Positions 1 through 9,590 of a stretch of 64,000 nt of DNA are shown here, in pieces. Origin of the DNA: Xylanibacillus composti (GTDB lineage: Bacteria; Bacillota; Bacilli; Paenibacillales; K13); contig NZ_BOVK01000041.1 in assembly GCF_018403685.1 (NCBI RefSeq), forward strand, positions 1 to 64,000, read 5' to 3'. The notes under the pieces were generated by a model, which searched no databases, was not told the origin of the DNA, and worked only from the letters and a program-made list of their open reading frames with translations. Both the position numbers and the translations under genes were made by a program. Each line of letters opens with the position of its first letter. The stretch's first letter is position 1.

Positions 1-21
1 GGGGCCCGGTATTATTTCAAG

Positions 22-44
22 AAAAAAGAGCGGCACGCCGCTCT
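22..44 (-). terminator. Rho-independent terminator of the alaS-ireB-ruvX-yrzB group
   Basis: Read on the minus strand, a 7-bp GC-rich stem (AGAGCGG / CCGCTCT) with a 4-nt loop is followed by six T. The stem overlaps the TAG stop of the DUF1292 gene, so the stop codon sits inside the hairpin. Confidence 0.85.
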
Positions 45-330
45 ATAGCTCTTCCTCGAGCAAAGTATTGAACGTTTCTTCGACGATATTCCATTCTTCC
101 TCGTCGTCGATCGTGTACAGCTTCAGATCGTCTCCATCCTCTTCATACCGAAAAGCGTAGACTTCGTCTGCCTCTTCGCTGTTCTCGTCCGTCGGCACGA
201 CCATCATGTACTTCGCGTCGGAGTCGTCCACCTCGAATGTCATGATGATCTCGAACTCTTCCTCATTCCCATGCTCATCTGGGATATAGATCAGCTCTGG
301 GCTTTCCTCCGGCTTCTGCTGTCCATTCAT
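43..330 (-). CDS. yrzB: DUF1292 family protein (YrzB-like)
   Basis: This is a 95-residue, very acidic cytoplasmic protein of the DUF1292 family, whose biochemical role is not established. It has the family pattern of short beta segments rich in Glu and Asp, for example EFEIIMTFEVDD near residue 25 and KLYTIDDEEEWN near residue 70. The start is ATG with GAGGTG seven bases upstream. It is the last gene of alaS-ireB-ruvX-yrzB, the order known from Bacillus, and a terminator overlaps its stop. Family assignment is firm; function is unknown. Confidence 0.9.
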   Translation of the reverse strand: MNGQQKPEESPELIYIPDEHGNEEEFEIIMTFEVDDSDAKYMMVVPTDENSEEADEVYAFRYEEDGDDLKLYTIDDEEEWNIVEETFNTLLEEEL

Positions 331-339
331 ATGCGCACC

Positions 340-753
340 TCATTTCGGTTTGGTATCCAGGTAGCTTTGCAAAATGACGGCTGCCGCCATTTTGTCGACA
401 ACCTGTTTTCGTTTTTTTCGACTGATGTCCGCAGCTATGAGTGTCCGTTCCACCATCGCCGTGGAGAGCCTTTCGTCCCACAGCGTTACAGGCAGGCCGA
501 GCGCATGCTTAAGCTCCTCGGCGAACGCCATGCATATCTCAGCACGCGGTCCAATGGAACCATTCATATTTTTGGGAAGTCCCAGCACAATTTCGGTTAC
601 CTCATGCTGCTCCACGATTTCCCGCAGCCGCTCCAGATCCTGCTCGGAAGCAGTCCGATTCAGCACTTCCACTCCTTGCGCGGTCCAGCCGAACGCATCG
701 CTGACAGCAACGCCTATCTTACGATCACCATAATCGAGACCCAATATTCTCAT
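340..753 (-). CDS. ruvX: Holliday junction resolvase-like RuvX (YqgF/YrrK)
   Basis: RuvX is a small RNase H-fold nuclease of the YqgF family, linked to pre-16S rRNA 5' end maturation and proposed as a Holliday junction resolvase. The N-terminus carries the family signature ILGLDYGDRKIGVAVSD with the first catalytic Asp, followed by the conserved GLPKNMNGS segment and DERLST with a second acidic residue. I place the start at the ATG giving MRILGLDYG, because AGGAGCG lies five bases upstream; this gives 137 residues, the usual family length. The longer upstream frame has no ribosome site. It lies between ireB and yrzB in the alaS group. Confidence 0.93.
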   Translation of the reverse strand: MRILGLDYGDRKIGVAVSDAFGWTAQGVEVLNRTASEQDLERLREIVEQHEVTEIVLGLPKNMNGSIGPRAEICMAFAEELKHALGLPVTLWDERLSTAMVERTLIAADISRKKRKQVVDKMAAAVILQSYLDTKPK

Positions 754-810
754 TATTCGCTCCTGTTCCGTTGAAAGGCCGATGGGCAAGCCCATCGGCC
801 TATGACGGGC

Positions 811-1071
811 CTATCGCTTCTCATGCAGATAGGAACGCACCAATTCCTCAATCAATTCATCGCGCTCATGCTTACCGATCAGGCTTCGGGCATTGTTGTG
901 CCGCGGAATGTATGCAGGGTCCCCGGAAAGCAAATAACCTACGATCTGGTTGATCGGATTATAGCCCTTCTCTTGCAAAGCATCGTAAACCGCCAAGAGA
1001 ACCTCGTTGGGCGAGGTCGTGACCTCTTCCGCTCTGCCGCTATACTTCATTGTCTTGTCCATGGAACTCAT
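811..1071 (-). CDS. ireB: IreB family regulatory phosphoprotein (YrzL, DUF965)
   Basis: This 86-residue protein belongs to the IreB/DUF965 family. In Enterococcus, IreB is phosphorylated by the Ser/Thr kinase IreK and affects cephalosporin tolerance; its role here is inferred only from family. Visible features are the hydrophilic N-terminal Thr-containing segment (MDKTMKYS), where family members are phosphorylated, and the conserved core [20 protein letters not shown] followed by YIPRHNNAR. The ATG has GGAGGT eight bases upstream. It sits directly after alaS and before ruvX, the standard Firmicute order. Confidence 0.92.
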   Translation of the reverse strand: MSSMDKTMKYSGRAEEVTTSPNEVLLAVYDALQEKGYNPINQIVGYLLSGDPAYIPRHNNARSLIGKHERDELIEELVRSYLHEKR

Positions 1072-1168
1072 AGCCAGTACCTCCCGTCCACATTCCGAAT
1101 AGGCGCTTCGATGCAGCTGTCACCTTCTTGATCTTTCCATTAAGTATAGCATGAACGCGGTGAGATTT

Positions 1169-3808
1169 CTAATGCTTTGCAGCTGCGGCCTGTTCTTGCA
1201 CCAAAATGTCCGCCTGCTTCAGCGCTTCGGCCAATCGTGACGCATCCTTGCCGCCTGCCTGAGCCATATCGGGACGGCCGCCCCCTCCGCCTCCGCAAAT
1301 GGAAGCGACAGCTTTCACCAGCTTGCCCGCATGGAAGCCTTGCTTGGTTAAGTCCTCTGTAACGGCCGCTACCAAGTTGACCTTATCGCCGCTTGCCGCG
1401 CCCAACACGATGACGACCGAGCCGAGCTTTTGCTTCATCTCGTCGGCAAGATTGCGCAAACCGTCCATATCCGCTCCATCAATGGAAGCAGCGAGCAGCT
1501 TCACGCCCGCGACTTCGCGAACATGATCGGCAAGCGATCCCGCCTCCGCTTTGCTTAGTTTGGCGCGCAGCGATTCGTTCTCGCGCTGCAGCTCGCGAAT
1601 TTGCTGCTGCAGGCCTTCTACACGCTTCGGCACGTCGGAACGCTGCGCCTTCAACAGACCGGCCGTCTGTTCAAGCATTTCCAGCTGCTCCTCCATATAG
1701 CGGAAGGCATGACGGCCAGTCACCGCCTCGATTCGTCTTACGCCCGAGCCGATACCCGATTCGCTTACGATCTTGAACAGCCCGATTTGAGATGTCGCGC
1801 CAACGTGGCAGCCGCCGCACAGCTCGATGCTGTAATCTGCAATTTGCACAACCCGGACAATATCGCCGTACTTCTCGCCGAACAAAGCCATCGCGCCCAT
1901 TGCTTTCGCTTCATCGATAGGTTTGTGGTCAATCTGCACCTGGACATTGTTCCAAATCTGCTCATTGACCATCCGCTCGATTTGCTGCAGCTCCTCCGGC
2001 GTCACGGACCCAAAATGCGAAAAGTCAAAGCGCAATCGCTCCGGCGCCACCAGCGAGCCGGCTTGGTTCGCATGAGTGCCCAGCACCTGCTTCAGCGCCT
2101 TGTGGAGAAGATGAGTAGCGGTATGGTTTTTGATAATATCTTCACGCATTGCCTTGTCCAACAGCGCTTCAATCCGATCACCCTTCTGCAGTGCGCCGGC
2201 AGTCACCTTGACCACATGCACGTGCTGGCCGTGAGGAGCCTTCACCATATCCTCCACTGCCGCTCGAGCCCGATCATTAGAGAAAATGCCCTTATCGCTC
2301 ACCTGACCGCCGCTCTCCGCATAGAACGGAGTGCGGTCCAGAATCACCTGGCATTCCGCGCCTTCTTCCACGCGATCCACAAACTGACCGTTTTGGATGA
2401 TCGCTTGCACCGTTGCCTCGATACCCCAATCATTATACCCGACAAACTCGCTTTTATCCGTATACTCGGCCAGCGGTCCGCCCTGTACGCTCATGCTGGC
2501 CGATTCCTGCCGCGCCGCTCTGGCTCGTTCGCGCTGGCGGTTCATCGCCGCTTCGAAGCCTTCGCGGTCGATCAGGAGGCCATGCTCGGCAGCATAGTCT
2601 TCAGTCAGATCGAGCGGGAAACCATACGTGTCATAAAGCTTGAAGGCGTCTTCTCCACCGATTCGGTCGCCGCCCACATTCTTCACTTGCTCCACGACTT
2701 GACCGAGAATCGCGAGTCCTTCCGACAGCGTCTCGTGGAAGCGTTCTTCCTCCGTACGGATAACCTTGACGATAAACGCACGCTGTTCCGCCAAGGTTGT
2801 ATAATGCGCGCCCATGATGTCTTCCACAGTCGGAACAAGCTTATATAGGAACGGCTCTTGGATACCCAGCACAATCCCGTAACGCACAGCCCGACGCAGC
2901 AATCTGCGGATGACATAGCCGCGGCCTTCGTTGGAAGGAAGCACCCCGTCCCCAACGGAAAAAGCTACCGTTCGAATGTGATCGGCGATCACCTTGAATG
3001 CAACGTCCTGCTCGCTGTTCTCGCCATAGCGCTTCCCGGCAATTCTCCCCGTCTCCTGCATGATCGGCAGAAACAAATCGGTGTCAAAATTGGAGTCTAC
3101 GCCTTGCAAAATGGAAGTGAAGCGCTCCAGTCCTGCGCCGGTATCAATATTTTTGTTCGGCAGCGGCGTGTAAGAGCCGTCCTTGTTATGATTGTATTGC
3201 GAAAATACGAGATTCCAGATTTCCAGAAACCGCTCATTCTCGCCGCCTGGCCAGCATTCCGGATCGGACAAGTCGCCATAAGCATCCCCGCGGTCATAGA
3301 AAATCTCCGTACAAGGGCCGCATGGGCCTTCTCCGATGTCCCAGAAATTTTCCTCAAGCTTGTAGATGCGTTCTGCCGGCAAGCCGATTTTTTCGTTCCA
3401 TAATTGGAACGCCTCCTCATCCTCGGGATGGATGGTGACAGAGAGCTTGTCCGGATCGAAGCCGATCCATTGCTTGTCGGTCAAGAATTCCCACGCCCAG
3501 GCAATAGCCTCTTCCTTGAAATAGTCGCCGATGGAGAAGTTCCCCAGCATTTCAAAAAAGGTATGATGGCGGCGCGTCTTCCCCACATTCTCGATATCAT
3601 TGGTACGAATGCACTTCTGCGCATTCGCTATTCTCGGATTATCCGGTATGACCCGGCCGTCGAAATACGGTTTTAGCGGCGCCATCCCGGCATTGATCCA
3701 CAGCAGTGACGGATCGTTGTGCGGCACAAGGGATGCGCTGGGTTCAATTTTATGACCTTTGCTAGCAAAAAAATCGAGCCATTTTTGTCGAATTTCACTG
3801 GATTTCAT
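1169..3808 (-). CDS. alaS: Alanyl-tRNA synthetase
   Basis: Class II alanyl-tRNA synthetase charges tRNA-Ala with alanine and edits mischarged Ser and Gly. The protein is 879 residues, as expected. It has an N-terminal catalytic domain ([21 protein letters not shown]), an editing domain with the HxxxH zinc motif ([12 protein letters not shown], about residue 565) plus CGGCH near 665, then a Leu/Glu coiled segment and the C-Ala domain ending in a glycine run ([16 protein letters not shown]). The start [10 protein letters not shown] has GGAGG seven bases upstream; the 35 codons before it in frame are leader. A consensus promoter lies about 240 bp upstream with an unusual leader between. Confidence 0.97.
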   Translation of the reverse strand: MKSSEIRQKWLDFFASKGHKIEPSASLVPHNDPSLLWINAGMAPLKPYFDGRVIPDNPRIANAQKCIRTNDIENVGKTRRHHTFFEMLGNFSIGDYFKEEAIAWAWEFLTDKQWIGFDPDKLSVTIHPEDEEAFQLWNEKIGLPAERIYKLEENFWDIGEGPCGPCTEIFYDRGDAYGDLSDPECWPGGENERFLEIWNLVFSQYNHNKDGSYTPLPNKNIDTGAGLERFTSILQGVDSNFDTDLFLPIMQETGRIAGKRYGENSEQDVAFKVIADHIRTVAFSVGDGVLPSNEGRGYVIRRLLRRAVRYGIVLGIQEPFLYKLVPTVEDIMGAHYTTLAEQRAFIVKVIRTEEERFHETLSEGLAILGQVVEQVKNVGGDRIGGEDAFKLYDTYGFPLDLTEDYAAEHGLLIDREGFEAAMNRQRERARAARQESASMSVQGGPLAEYTDKSEFVGYNDWGIEATVQAIIQNGQFVDRVEEGAECQVILDRTPFYAESGGQVSDKGIFSNDRARAAVEDMVKAPHGQHVHVVKVTAGALQKGDRIEALLDKAMREDIIKNHTATHLLHKALKQVLGTHANQAGSLVAPERLRFDFSHFGSVTPEELQQIERMVNEQIWNNVQVQIDHKPIDEAKAMGAMALFGEKYGDIVRVVQIADYSIELCGGCHVGATSQIGLFKIVSESGIGSGVRRIEAVTGRHAFRYMEEQLEMLEQTAGLLKAQRSDVPKRVEGLQQQIRELQRENESLRAKLSKAEAGSLADHVREVAGVKLLAASIDGADMDGLRNLADEMKQKLGSVVIVLGAASGDKVNLVAAVTEDLTKQGFHAGKLVKAVASICGGGGGGRPDMAQAGGKDASRLAEALKQADILVQEQAAAAKH

Positions 3809-3840
3809 CTTTATGCCTCCGCATGGTATATTTAAAAAAT

Positions 3841-3955
3841 CCCACGAAAGTGAAGCAAAAGCTTCGAAGCTTATTCCTGTTACTTTCGCGGGGCCCGGAT
3901 ACTTCAAACCCACGAAAATGAAGCAAAAGCTTCTGACTTTCGCGGAGACCGGGGG
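3841..3955 (-). repeat. Tandem pair of related hairpin modules in the alaS leader
   Basis: Two copies of one module (plus-strand 3841-3898 and 3909-3952) share cccacgaaa, tgaagcaaaagcttc and actttcgcgg. Each folds: on the minus strand an outer stem CGCGAAAGT / ACTTTCGTG encloses an inner AAGC-TTTT-GCTT hairpin. The copy nearest alaS is followed by GGGATTTTTT, so it resembles an intrinsic terminator about 25 nt before the alaS ribosome site. The motif ggggcccgg next to copy one also occurs at the very start of the window. I see no T-box consensus here. Confidence 0.6.
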
Positions 3956-3988
3956 TTTGCATCGAAGAATCTATAAATTCTATAATGT

Positions 3989-4012
3989 AAAAAAGTCCCT
4001 GCCTGCAGGGAC
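3989..4012 (-). terminator. Hairpin with T-run early in the alaS leader
   Basis: On the minus strand GTCCCTGC pairs with GCAGGGAC across a two-base loop and is followed by TTTTTTAC. It starts only about 35 nt after the start point predicted from the alaS promoter, so it would act as an attenuator of alaS unless anti-terminated. A palindrome GATTCTAGAATC lies just upstream and could compete with it. Structure is seen; the regulatory role is inference. Confidence 0.6.
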
Positions 4013-4050
4013 GATTCTAGAATCATCGGGTGGAAAAAGTCCTAGCCAAA

Positions 4051-4079
4051 ATTATACCTTTGGCTACCTGCGGTGTCAA
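4051..4079 (-). promoter_or_regulatory. Sigma-A promoter for alaS
   Basis: Perfect consensus on the minus strand: TTGACA (4074-4079), 17-bp spacer, TATAAT (4051-4056). It points toward alaS and lies divergent to the GNAT gene. The predicted transcript begins near 4044, giving a leader of about 235 nt before the alaS ATG. Confidence 0.85.
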
Positions 4080-4151
4080 TAAGCGCCATGCCGCGCCTGG
4101 CTTGCAGCTTGGCCGCTTCCACCCGGATGAAGCGAAGGAGCTGAGCCGGAA

Positions 4152-4775
4152 GTGACCCCGATACTTATTCGTCCCTATACCCTCGAAGATTATGACAAGC
4201 TGCTTGATGTCCAGCGGGAAGCCTTCCCTCCCCCGTTCCCGGAGGAGCTGTGGTGGAGCCGTGAGCAGATCGCCGCTCATGTGGAAACCTTTCCGGAAGG
4301 GGCCATGCTTGCTGAAGCGGACGGCATTGTAGTCGGTTCCGCCACATCGTTGATCGTCCAGCACCGCCATGAGCCTCACACATGGGCCGAGGTTGCGGAC
4401 AACGGATATATTCGCAACAGTCACCAGCCGAACGGTGACAGCCTCTATGGGATCGATGTTTGCGTCAGGCCGTCTTGGCGCGGGCAAGGCGTTGCGCAGA
4501 AGCTCTATGAAGCCCGCAAGGAGCTGGTTGTGAAGCTGGGGCTGAAGCGCTACTTGGCAGGCTGCCGCATTCCCGGCTACCATCAGTTTGCGCAGCAAAT
4601 GGATGCCAACGAATATGTAGAGGCCGTTGCAGCCGGCAAACTGCGTGACACAGTACTGAGCTTCATGCTGAAGCAGGGACTGCACCCTGTAGCCGTCCTG
4701 GATAACTACCTCGACGATGAGGAATCGATGAACAAAGCAGTATTGGTCGAATGGACCAATCCCGCATTCGGTTAG
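4152..4775 (+). CDS. GNAT family N-acetyltransferase
   Basis: A 207-residue acetyltransferase of the GCN5-related family; the substrate cannot be told from sequence. The acetyl-CoA binding motif A appears as VCVRPSWRGQGVAQKLYEARK (about residues 102-122, R/Q-x-x-G-x-G/A type), preceded by the beta-strand YGIDVCV. The middle and C-terminal part (GYHQFAQQMD, DTVLSFMLKQG) resembles GNAT domains that accompany carbon-nitrogen hydrolases, but no hydrolase is present. The start is GTG; AAGGAG lies about 11 bases upstream, so the start is slightly uncertain. Its stop codon overlaps that of yrrI, which is convergent. Confidence 0.85.
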   Translation: MTPILIRPYTLEDYDKLLDVQREAFPPPFPEELWWSREQIAAHVETFPEGAMLAEADGIVVGSATSLIVQHRHEPHTWAEVADNGYIRNSHQPNGDSLYGIDVCVRPSWRGQGVAQKLYEARKELVVKLGLKRYLAGCRIPGYHQFAQQMDANEYVEAVAAGKLRDTVLSFMLKQGLHPVAVLDNYLDDEESMNKAVLVEWTNPAFG

Positions 4776-5842
4776 GCAGTCCGATTCCGCGAATAATAGC
4801 TAGTCACATGCTGGATGATGACCTTCATCACGGCGAACAGCGGCACGGCCAGGATCAGTCCCGGGATTCCGGCCAGTTCGCCGCCCACGAGCACGGCAAA
4901 GATAATCAGCAGCGGATGCATATGCAGCGTCCGTCCCACCACTTGCGGAGAAACCACATTGCCTTCCAGCACTTGTACGATCAGGTTGACCGCAATGACC
5001 ATCAGCACCAGCTTGAATGAAACGGTAGAGGCCATCACAATCGCGGGCGCCGCACCGAAGAAAGGGCCCAGGTACGGGATTATATTGAAAACAGCCACAA
5101 TGCTGGCAAGGAGCAGCGGATAGGGGGCGTCGATAATCATATACCCCACATACGCCAAGGCTCCCACAATCACGCAAACCAGCAATTGACCACGGATATA
5201 ATTGCCAAGCGCGTTATCGATATCCTTCAACAAGGTGACGATTTCCTTTCGCTTGCTCTTGGGTACGAAAGTCAGCGCAGAGCGCTCAATCAATTGAAAG
5301 TCCTTCATCATGTAGAAAGCCAGGAACGGAACGATAAACGCGAGAAACAACGTATTGATCGTACTGCCGATTCGATTGATAAACCCTGAGATGCTCTGGC
5401 TGACCGCTCTCTCCATCCCTGCCAGCGACTGCTGGATGCCATCCCGGACACTGTCGGGGAGCGCCTTGCTCTCATGTATGCCGTTCACCAAATTCTGTGC
5501 CCGCATGGTCAGCTCGGGCATATGCTCATTGAGCTCGCGCAGCTGCTCCATAAACATCGGCGTCATGTTCATGAACAGCACCGTCAGCGAAACAATAAAG
5601 CTAGCATATATAAGCAGCACCGCTACTGTTCGGGGCACCTTTCTGCTGTGCAGGACGTTCACAATCGGATTCAACACATATGAAATGATCATTGCAATCA
5701 AAAAAGGAGCCAGTACCGCTTTCGCCACTCCGTAAATCCATGACAGGATCGGGGATACATGCTGAAGCATGATTATAATCGCCAATCCGAACAGCACGTA
5801 CGCCATGATCCGCAGCGTGCGGTTATGCCAAAAACGTTCCAT
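4772..5842 (-). CDS. yrrI: AI-2E family transporter (YrrI-like permease)
   Basis: A 356-residue polytopic membrane protein of the AI-2E/YdiK/PerM family. Members are exporters or permeases; some act as Na+/H+ antiporters, and true AI-2 export is shown for few. About eight membrane segments are visible: two near residues 10-45, one at 65-90, then a long soluble region (amphipathic, 90-150) and four to five C-terminal helices with the conserved PYLGPFFGA and NVVSPQVVGRTLHMHPLLII. GGAGG lies eight bases before the ATG. In Bacillus yrrI directly precedes alaS; here a GNAT gene on the other strand intervenes. Its TAA overlaps the GNAT TAG. Confidence 0.9.
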   Translation of the reverse strand: MERFWHNRTLRIMAYVLFGLAIIIMLQHVSPILSWIYGVAKAVLAPFLIAMIISYVLNPIVNVLHSRKVPRTVAVLLIYASFIVSLTVLFMNMTPMFMEQLRELNEHMPELTMRAQNLVNGIHESKALPDSVRDGIQQSLAGMERAVSQSISGFINRIGSTINTLFLAFIVPFLAFYMMKDFQLIERSALTFVPKSKRKEIVTLLKDIDNALGNYIRGQLLVCVIVGALAYVGYMIIDAPYPLLLASIVAVFNIIPYLGPFFGAAPAIVMASTVSFKLVLMVIAVNLIVQVLEGNVVSPQVVGRTLHMHPLLIIFAVLVGGELAGIPGLILAVPLFAVMKVIIQHVTSYYSRNRTA

Positions 5843-5930
5843 AGGCCGGACCTCCTTGCTCCTTACCAGTATATGTCCAACCTATAGAATTTAATCGCAA
5901 AACTCGTCTCTGCCCTGCAAAGGCTCCTGA

Positions 5931-5969
5931 ACAAAATAAAGCTGTCCGCGCCCTTAAGGCGCAAACAGC
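5931..5969 (-). terminator. Terminator after the zinc-ribbon gene
   Basis: On the minus strand GCTGTTTGCGCC and GGGCGCGGACAGC pair around a TTAA loop, followed by TTTATTTTG. It lies just downstream of the small zinc-ribbon gene and upstream of yrrI, separating the two. Confidence 0.7.
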
Positions 5970-5978
5970 CCTCTCCTG

Positions 5979-6188
5979 TTATTGCGATGCATGTACTTCC
6001 TGACCAGCGATTTCATCCTCGAAGAATAAATCGTCCAGGGAACTAAGCGTACCGTCTTCCTCGACTTGATAGACGGACATCTTCTCTCCGTTTACCGTCA
6101 ATTCAATAAAGCAACCCCAGCAGTAAAACTGGTGGGAACCGATTTTTCCAATGTCTTTCGAATTGCAATTCGGACATCTCACCTTCAT
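5979..6188 (-). CDS. Small zinc-ribbon-like protein of unknown function
   Basis: A short soluble protein with a four-cysteine metal site: CPNC near the N-terminus and CWGC about 17 residues later, in the context MKVRCPNCNSKDIGKIG. The C-terminal half is acidic (VEEDGTLSSLDDLFFEDE). Such proteins are common but uncharacterised in Paenibacillaceae. I use the ATG giving MKVRCPNC (69 residues); upstream in-frame ATG at 6200 and TTG at 6227 are possible and no start has a convincing ribosome site. It lies between yrrI and yrvO on the same strand and has its own terminator. A nucleic-acid or metal-binding role is only a guess. Confidence 0.7.
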   Translation of the reverse strand: MKVRCPNCNSKDIGKIGSHQFYCWGCFIELTVNGEKMSVYQVEEDGTLSSLDDLFFEDEIAGQEVHASQ

Positions 6189-6273
6189 CACCCTATCCAT
6201 CAATTTATATATTATCCTTGTAACCAATCCGGCAACGACATAAACGTAGCCAGCCTATTTTTTTGTTCTACTG

Positions 6274-7416
6274 TTACATACGCAGACGATTGACGCACGT
6301 TGCAACGATTTCAGCTGCATTGTGAACATCCTGTGAACGTTGTGAATATCCAAAGCTGAACCGCACAGCGGAAACGAGCCGCTCCTCAGACACGTTCATC
6401 GCCTGCAGCACATGGGATGGCCGAATCGCTCCTGCTGTGCAGGCGGAGCCGCCAGATGCCGCAACGCCGGCCAAGTCCAGATTCATGAGCAGACTTTCGG
6501 TCTTGGCGCCCGGAAAGCTGACATTCAAGATGTGCGGCAGGCTATTTGCCAGCGTGCCGTTGACATAACAGTCTCCGCCTGCAAGCGCTGCCTGCAAGCT
6601 TGTCCAAAACGTCATTTTCAAATCGCGAAGATGCGTAATGTTCTCCTCCAGTCGGCGCAAGGCCAATTCCGCAGCCTTGGCAAAGCCGACAATAGCCGCC
6701 ACGCTTTCCGTACCCGGCCTGAGCTTGCGCTCCTGCGAGCCCCCGAACACCAGCGGCTCGATCCGCGCGGAACGCTTGGCAACCAGAGCGCCTATCCCTT
6801 TCGGGCCGTTGATCTTGTGGGCGGATAGGGTGACGAGATCAGCCGGAAATTCGGACAGATTCAGTCTTACTTTGCCGAGAGCCTGGACGGCATCGACATG
6901 GAACGGCACACCGCGGGCGCGCAAATTCTGGCCAATCGCTTCAACAGGCTGCAGCATGCCGGTCTCATTATTGCCAAGCATGACGCTGACCAATGCCGTG
7001 TCCGCACGCACTGCACGGATGACATCCTCTGCATCGATGCGGCCATCAGCCCGAACAGGCACATAGGTTACCTCGAATCCCTCGCGCTCCAGTTGGGCGA
7101 ACGCCTGCAGCACAGCGCTGTGCTCAATCTGTGTCGTGATGACATGCTTCCCCCGCTCCGACGCGCGGACGGTGCCCAAAATCGCCAAATTGTCACTTTC
7201 CGTGCCGCTGCCCGTGAAGACAAGCTCGTTCGGCTTGCAGCGAAGCAAGTCAGCCAGAAGGTCCCGGCTTTCATTGACGGCATTGCGCGCAGTTCTTCCA
7301 TATGCATGCAGACTGGATGCGTTGCCGAAATGCTTCGTCCAATAGGGCAGCATCGCTTCCAAAACTTCGGGATGTACAGGCGTTGTTGCTGCGTAATCCA
7401 AGTAAATGCCTTCCAT
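6274..7416 (-). CDS. yrvO: Cysteine desulfurase (YrvO-like, partner of MnmA)
   Basis: A class V PLP enzyme of the NifS/IscS family that takes sulfur from cysteine and, in Bacillus, delivers it to MnmA for tRNA 2-thiouridine. The 380-residue protein has the N-terminal IYLDYAATTPVHPEV, the GTESDN segment, the PLP lysine in SAHKINGPKG (about Lys201) and the persulfide cysteine in SGGSACTAGA (about Cys326) on a short loop. I choose the ATG giving MEGIYLDY, with AGGTGG five bases upstream. It follows cymR by 14 nt and faces away from mnmA across a 180-bp region, so sulfur donor and acceptor genes are divergent here. Confidence 0.93.
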   Translation of the reverse strand: MEGIYLDYAATTPVHPEVLEAMLPYWTKHFGNASSLHAYGRTARNAVNESRDLLADLLRCKPNELVFTGSGTESDNLAILGTVRASERGKHVITTQIEHSAVLQAFAQLEREGFEVTYVPVRADGRIDAEDVIRAVRADTALVSVMLGNNETGMLQPVEAIGQNLRARGVPFHVDAVQALGKVRLNLSEFPADLVTLSAHKINGPKGIGALVAKRSARIEPLVFGGSQERKLRPGTESVAAIVGFAKAAELALRRLEENITHLRDLKMTFWTSLQAALAGGDCYVNGTLANSLPHILNVSFPGAKTESLLMNLDLAGVAASGGSACTAGAIRPSHVLQAMNVSEERLVSAVRFSFGYSQRSQDVHNAAEIVATCVNRLRM

Positions 7417-7430
7417 GTCAACCACCTGTC

Positions 7431-7850
7431 TCAAATGTAGAACATGTAATTCTCATATTTCCCTTCGTCCTGGTAATTCACCAGATGAGCCAAAGTAGTG
7501 GAATCCAGCACATCGGCAATGCTGTTGCGGATGCGCAGCCACAAATCCCGCTTGGCGGGATCGTCCTCTTCCTCGAAATCGACAGGACTGATTGGCCCTT
7601 CCAGAACGCGAATGATATCTCCCGCTGTAATCTTGTCTGCTTCCTTGGACAGGACGTACCCGCCATAAGCGCCGCGGATGCTCCTTACAAGTCCGGAATT
7701 TCGCAGCGGCGCTACCAGCTGCTCCAGGTAATGCTCAGAAAGCTGATGCTTCTCGGCTATGCTCTTTAAGGAGGTAGGCCCCTCTCCGAAATTTGCTGCC
7801 AATTCCATCATGATCGTCAGGCCATAACGGCCTTTCGTTGATATCTTCAA
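7431..7850 (-). CDS. cymR: Rrf2-family regulator CymR
   Basis: A 139-residue Rrf2 winged-helix repressor. In Bacillus CymR represses cysteine uptake and synthesis genes together with CysK. The N-terminus MKISTKGRYGLTIMMELA and the recognition region HQLSEHYLEQLVAPLRNSGLV followed by SIRGAYGGY are typical. It lacks the three cysteines of IscR-type iron-sulfur members, which supports CymR. The start codon is TTG with GAGGTG five bases upstream. It is followed closely by yrvO, so the operon joins control of cysteine metabolism with a cysteine-consuming enzyme. Confidence 0.92.
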   Translation of the reverse strand: MKISTKGRYGLTIMMELAANFGEGPTSLKSIAEKHQLSEHYLEQLVAPLRNSGLVRSIRGAYGGYVLSKEADKITAGDIIRVLEGPISPVDFEEEDDPAKRDLWLRIRNSIADVLDSTTLAHLVNYQDEGKYENYMFYI

Positions 7851-7872
7851 GGTTACACCTCATTACGCAATA

Positions 7873-7887
7873 GATTGTCCAACAATC
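7873..7887. promoter_or_regulatory. Inverted repeat just upstream of cymR
   Basis: The sequence gattgtccaacaatc is a 6-3-6 palindrome lying about 10 nt upstream of the cymR ribosome site, in the region shared with mnmA. It could be an operator, perhaps autoregulatory, or a small RNA hairpin. No binding protein can be assigned from sequence. Confidence 0.35.
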
Positions 7888-8002
7888 GATAAAAGAATGT
7901 CCATAAATCTCCATTATCTCCATGTCGTATCTATGTTATCACATGTCCAAGAAGTGTGGATATAAAAATCCTCTTTTTTTATAAAAAAATCTGAGCTTAT
8001 GG

Positions 8003-8008
8003 TACAAT
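8003..8008 (+). promoter_or_regulatory. Extended -10 promoter for mnmA
   Basis: TATGGTACAAT gives an extended -10 (TGG before TACAAT) 24 nt upstream of the mnmA ATG. The -35 region is A/T-rich but poor in match (TTTATA), as is common for extended -10 promoters. A start point near 8015 would leave a leader of under 20 nt. Confidence 0.5.
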
Positions 8009-8010
8009 AA

Positions 8011-9153
<1,143 letters not shown>

Positions 9154-9297
9154 GAGACGAAGGAACGTTCACCAAAAACCTGTCGGTGGAAACGATTAGC
9201 AACAGACATGTACAAGGGGTCGCATGTGAATCATCGAAGCTTGTACGAAACATCACATAAAGCCTCATGATCAATGGCTTTGACATCGATATCTAAA

Positions 9298-9418
9298 CGA
9301 AAAAGCGTATAAAATCATCGGTTTGTTGAGGAAATCGGCCAATCATGAACGAAAAAACGTATAAAATCATCGGTTTGTTGAGGAAATCGGCCAATCATGA
9401 ACGAAAAAACGTATAAAA
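9298..9418. repeat. 52-bp tandem repeat, about 2.3 copies
   Basis: Two consecutive 52-bp units (9298-9349 and 9350-9401) are identical except one base (gcg/acg), followed by the first 17 bases of a third unit. Each unit contains cgtataaaatcatcgg and ggccaatcatgaa. There is no spacer between units, so it is not a CRISPR array. The 144 bp between mnmA and the repeat hold nothing recognisable. Confidence 0.9.
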
Positions 9419-9492
9419 GTTGAAAATACGCACGATGTTAGACTGACTTTGAGTGATATATCGTACAAATTAGCAAGAGGACTATCACACAA

Positions 9493-9543
9493 AGAGCTAT
9501 CCCATCAGCCTGAATTACAGGCTTCCGGGATAGCTCTATTTTG
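9493..9543 (+). terminator. Terminator-like hairpin, copy 1 of a repeated element
   Basis: AGAGCTATCCC (9493-9503) pairs with GGGATAGCTCT (9527-9537) and an inner AGCCTG/CAGGCT stem, followed by ATTTTGCTTGC. The same element, about 90 percent identical and in the same orientation, recurs at 10895-10940, so the pair brackets the decayed island. It may terminate mnmA transcription. Confidence 0.65.
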
Positions 9544-9590
9544 CTTGCAGCGCCAGCAGCAATGTTGCGGACATTCATTTTTTGCCTATC

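Noticed and set aside
1601-2848. Long 415-codon plus-strand ORF
   Set aside because: It lies wholly antisense to alaS, with no ribosome site and no domain; a shadow of biased codon use.
3809-4050. T-box riboswitch for alaS
   Set aside because: No GGGTGGNACCGCG-type sequence on the minus strand; the CGCGGAGACCGGGG segment is too different.
9298-9418. Repeats as a CRISPR array
   Set aside because: Units are directly adjacent with no spacers, and no cas genes are in the window.
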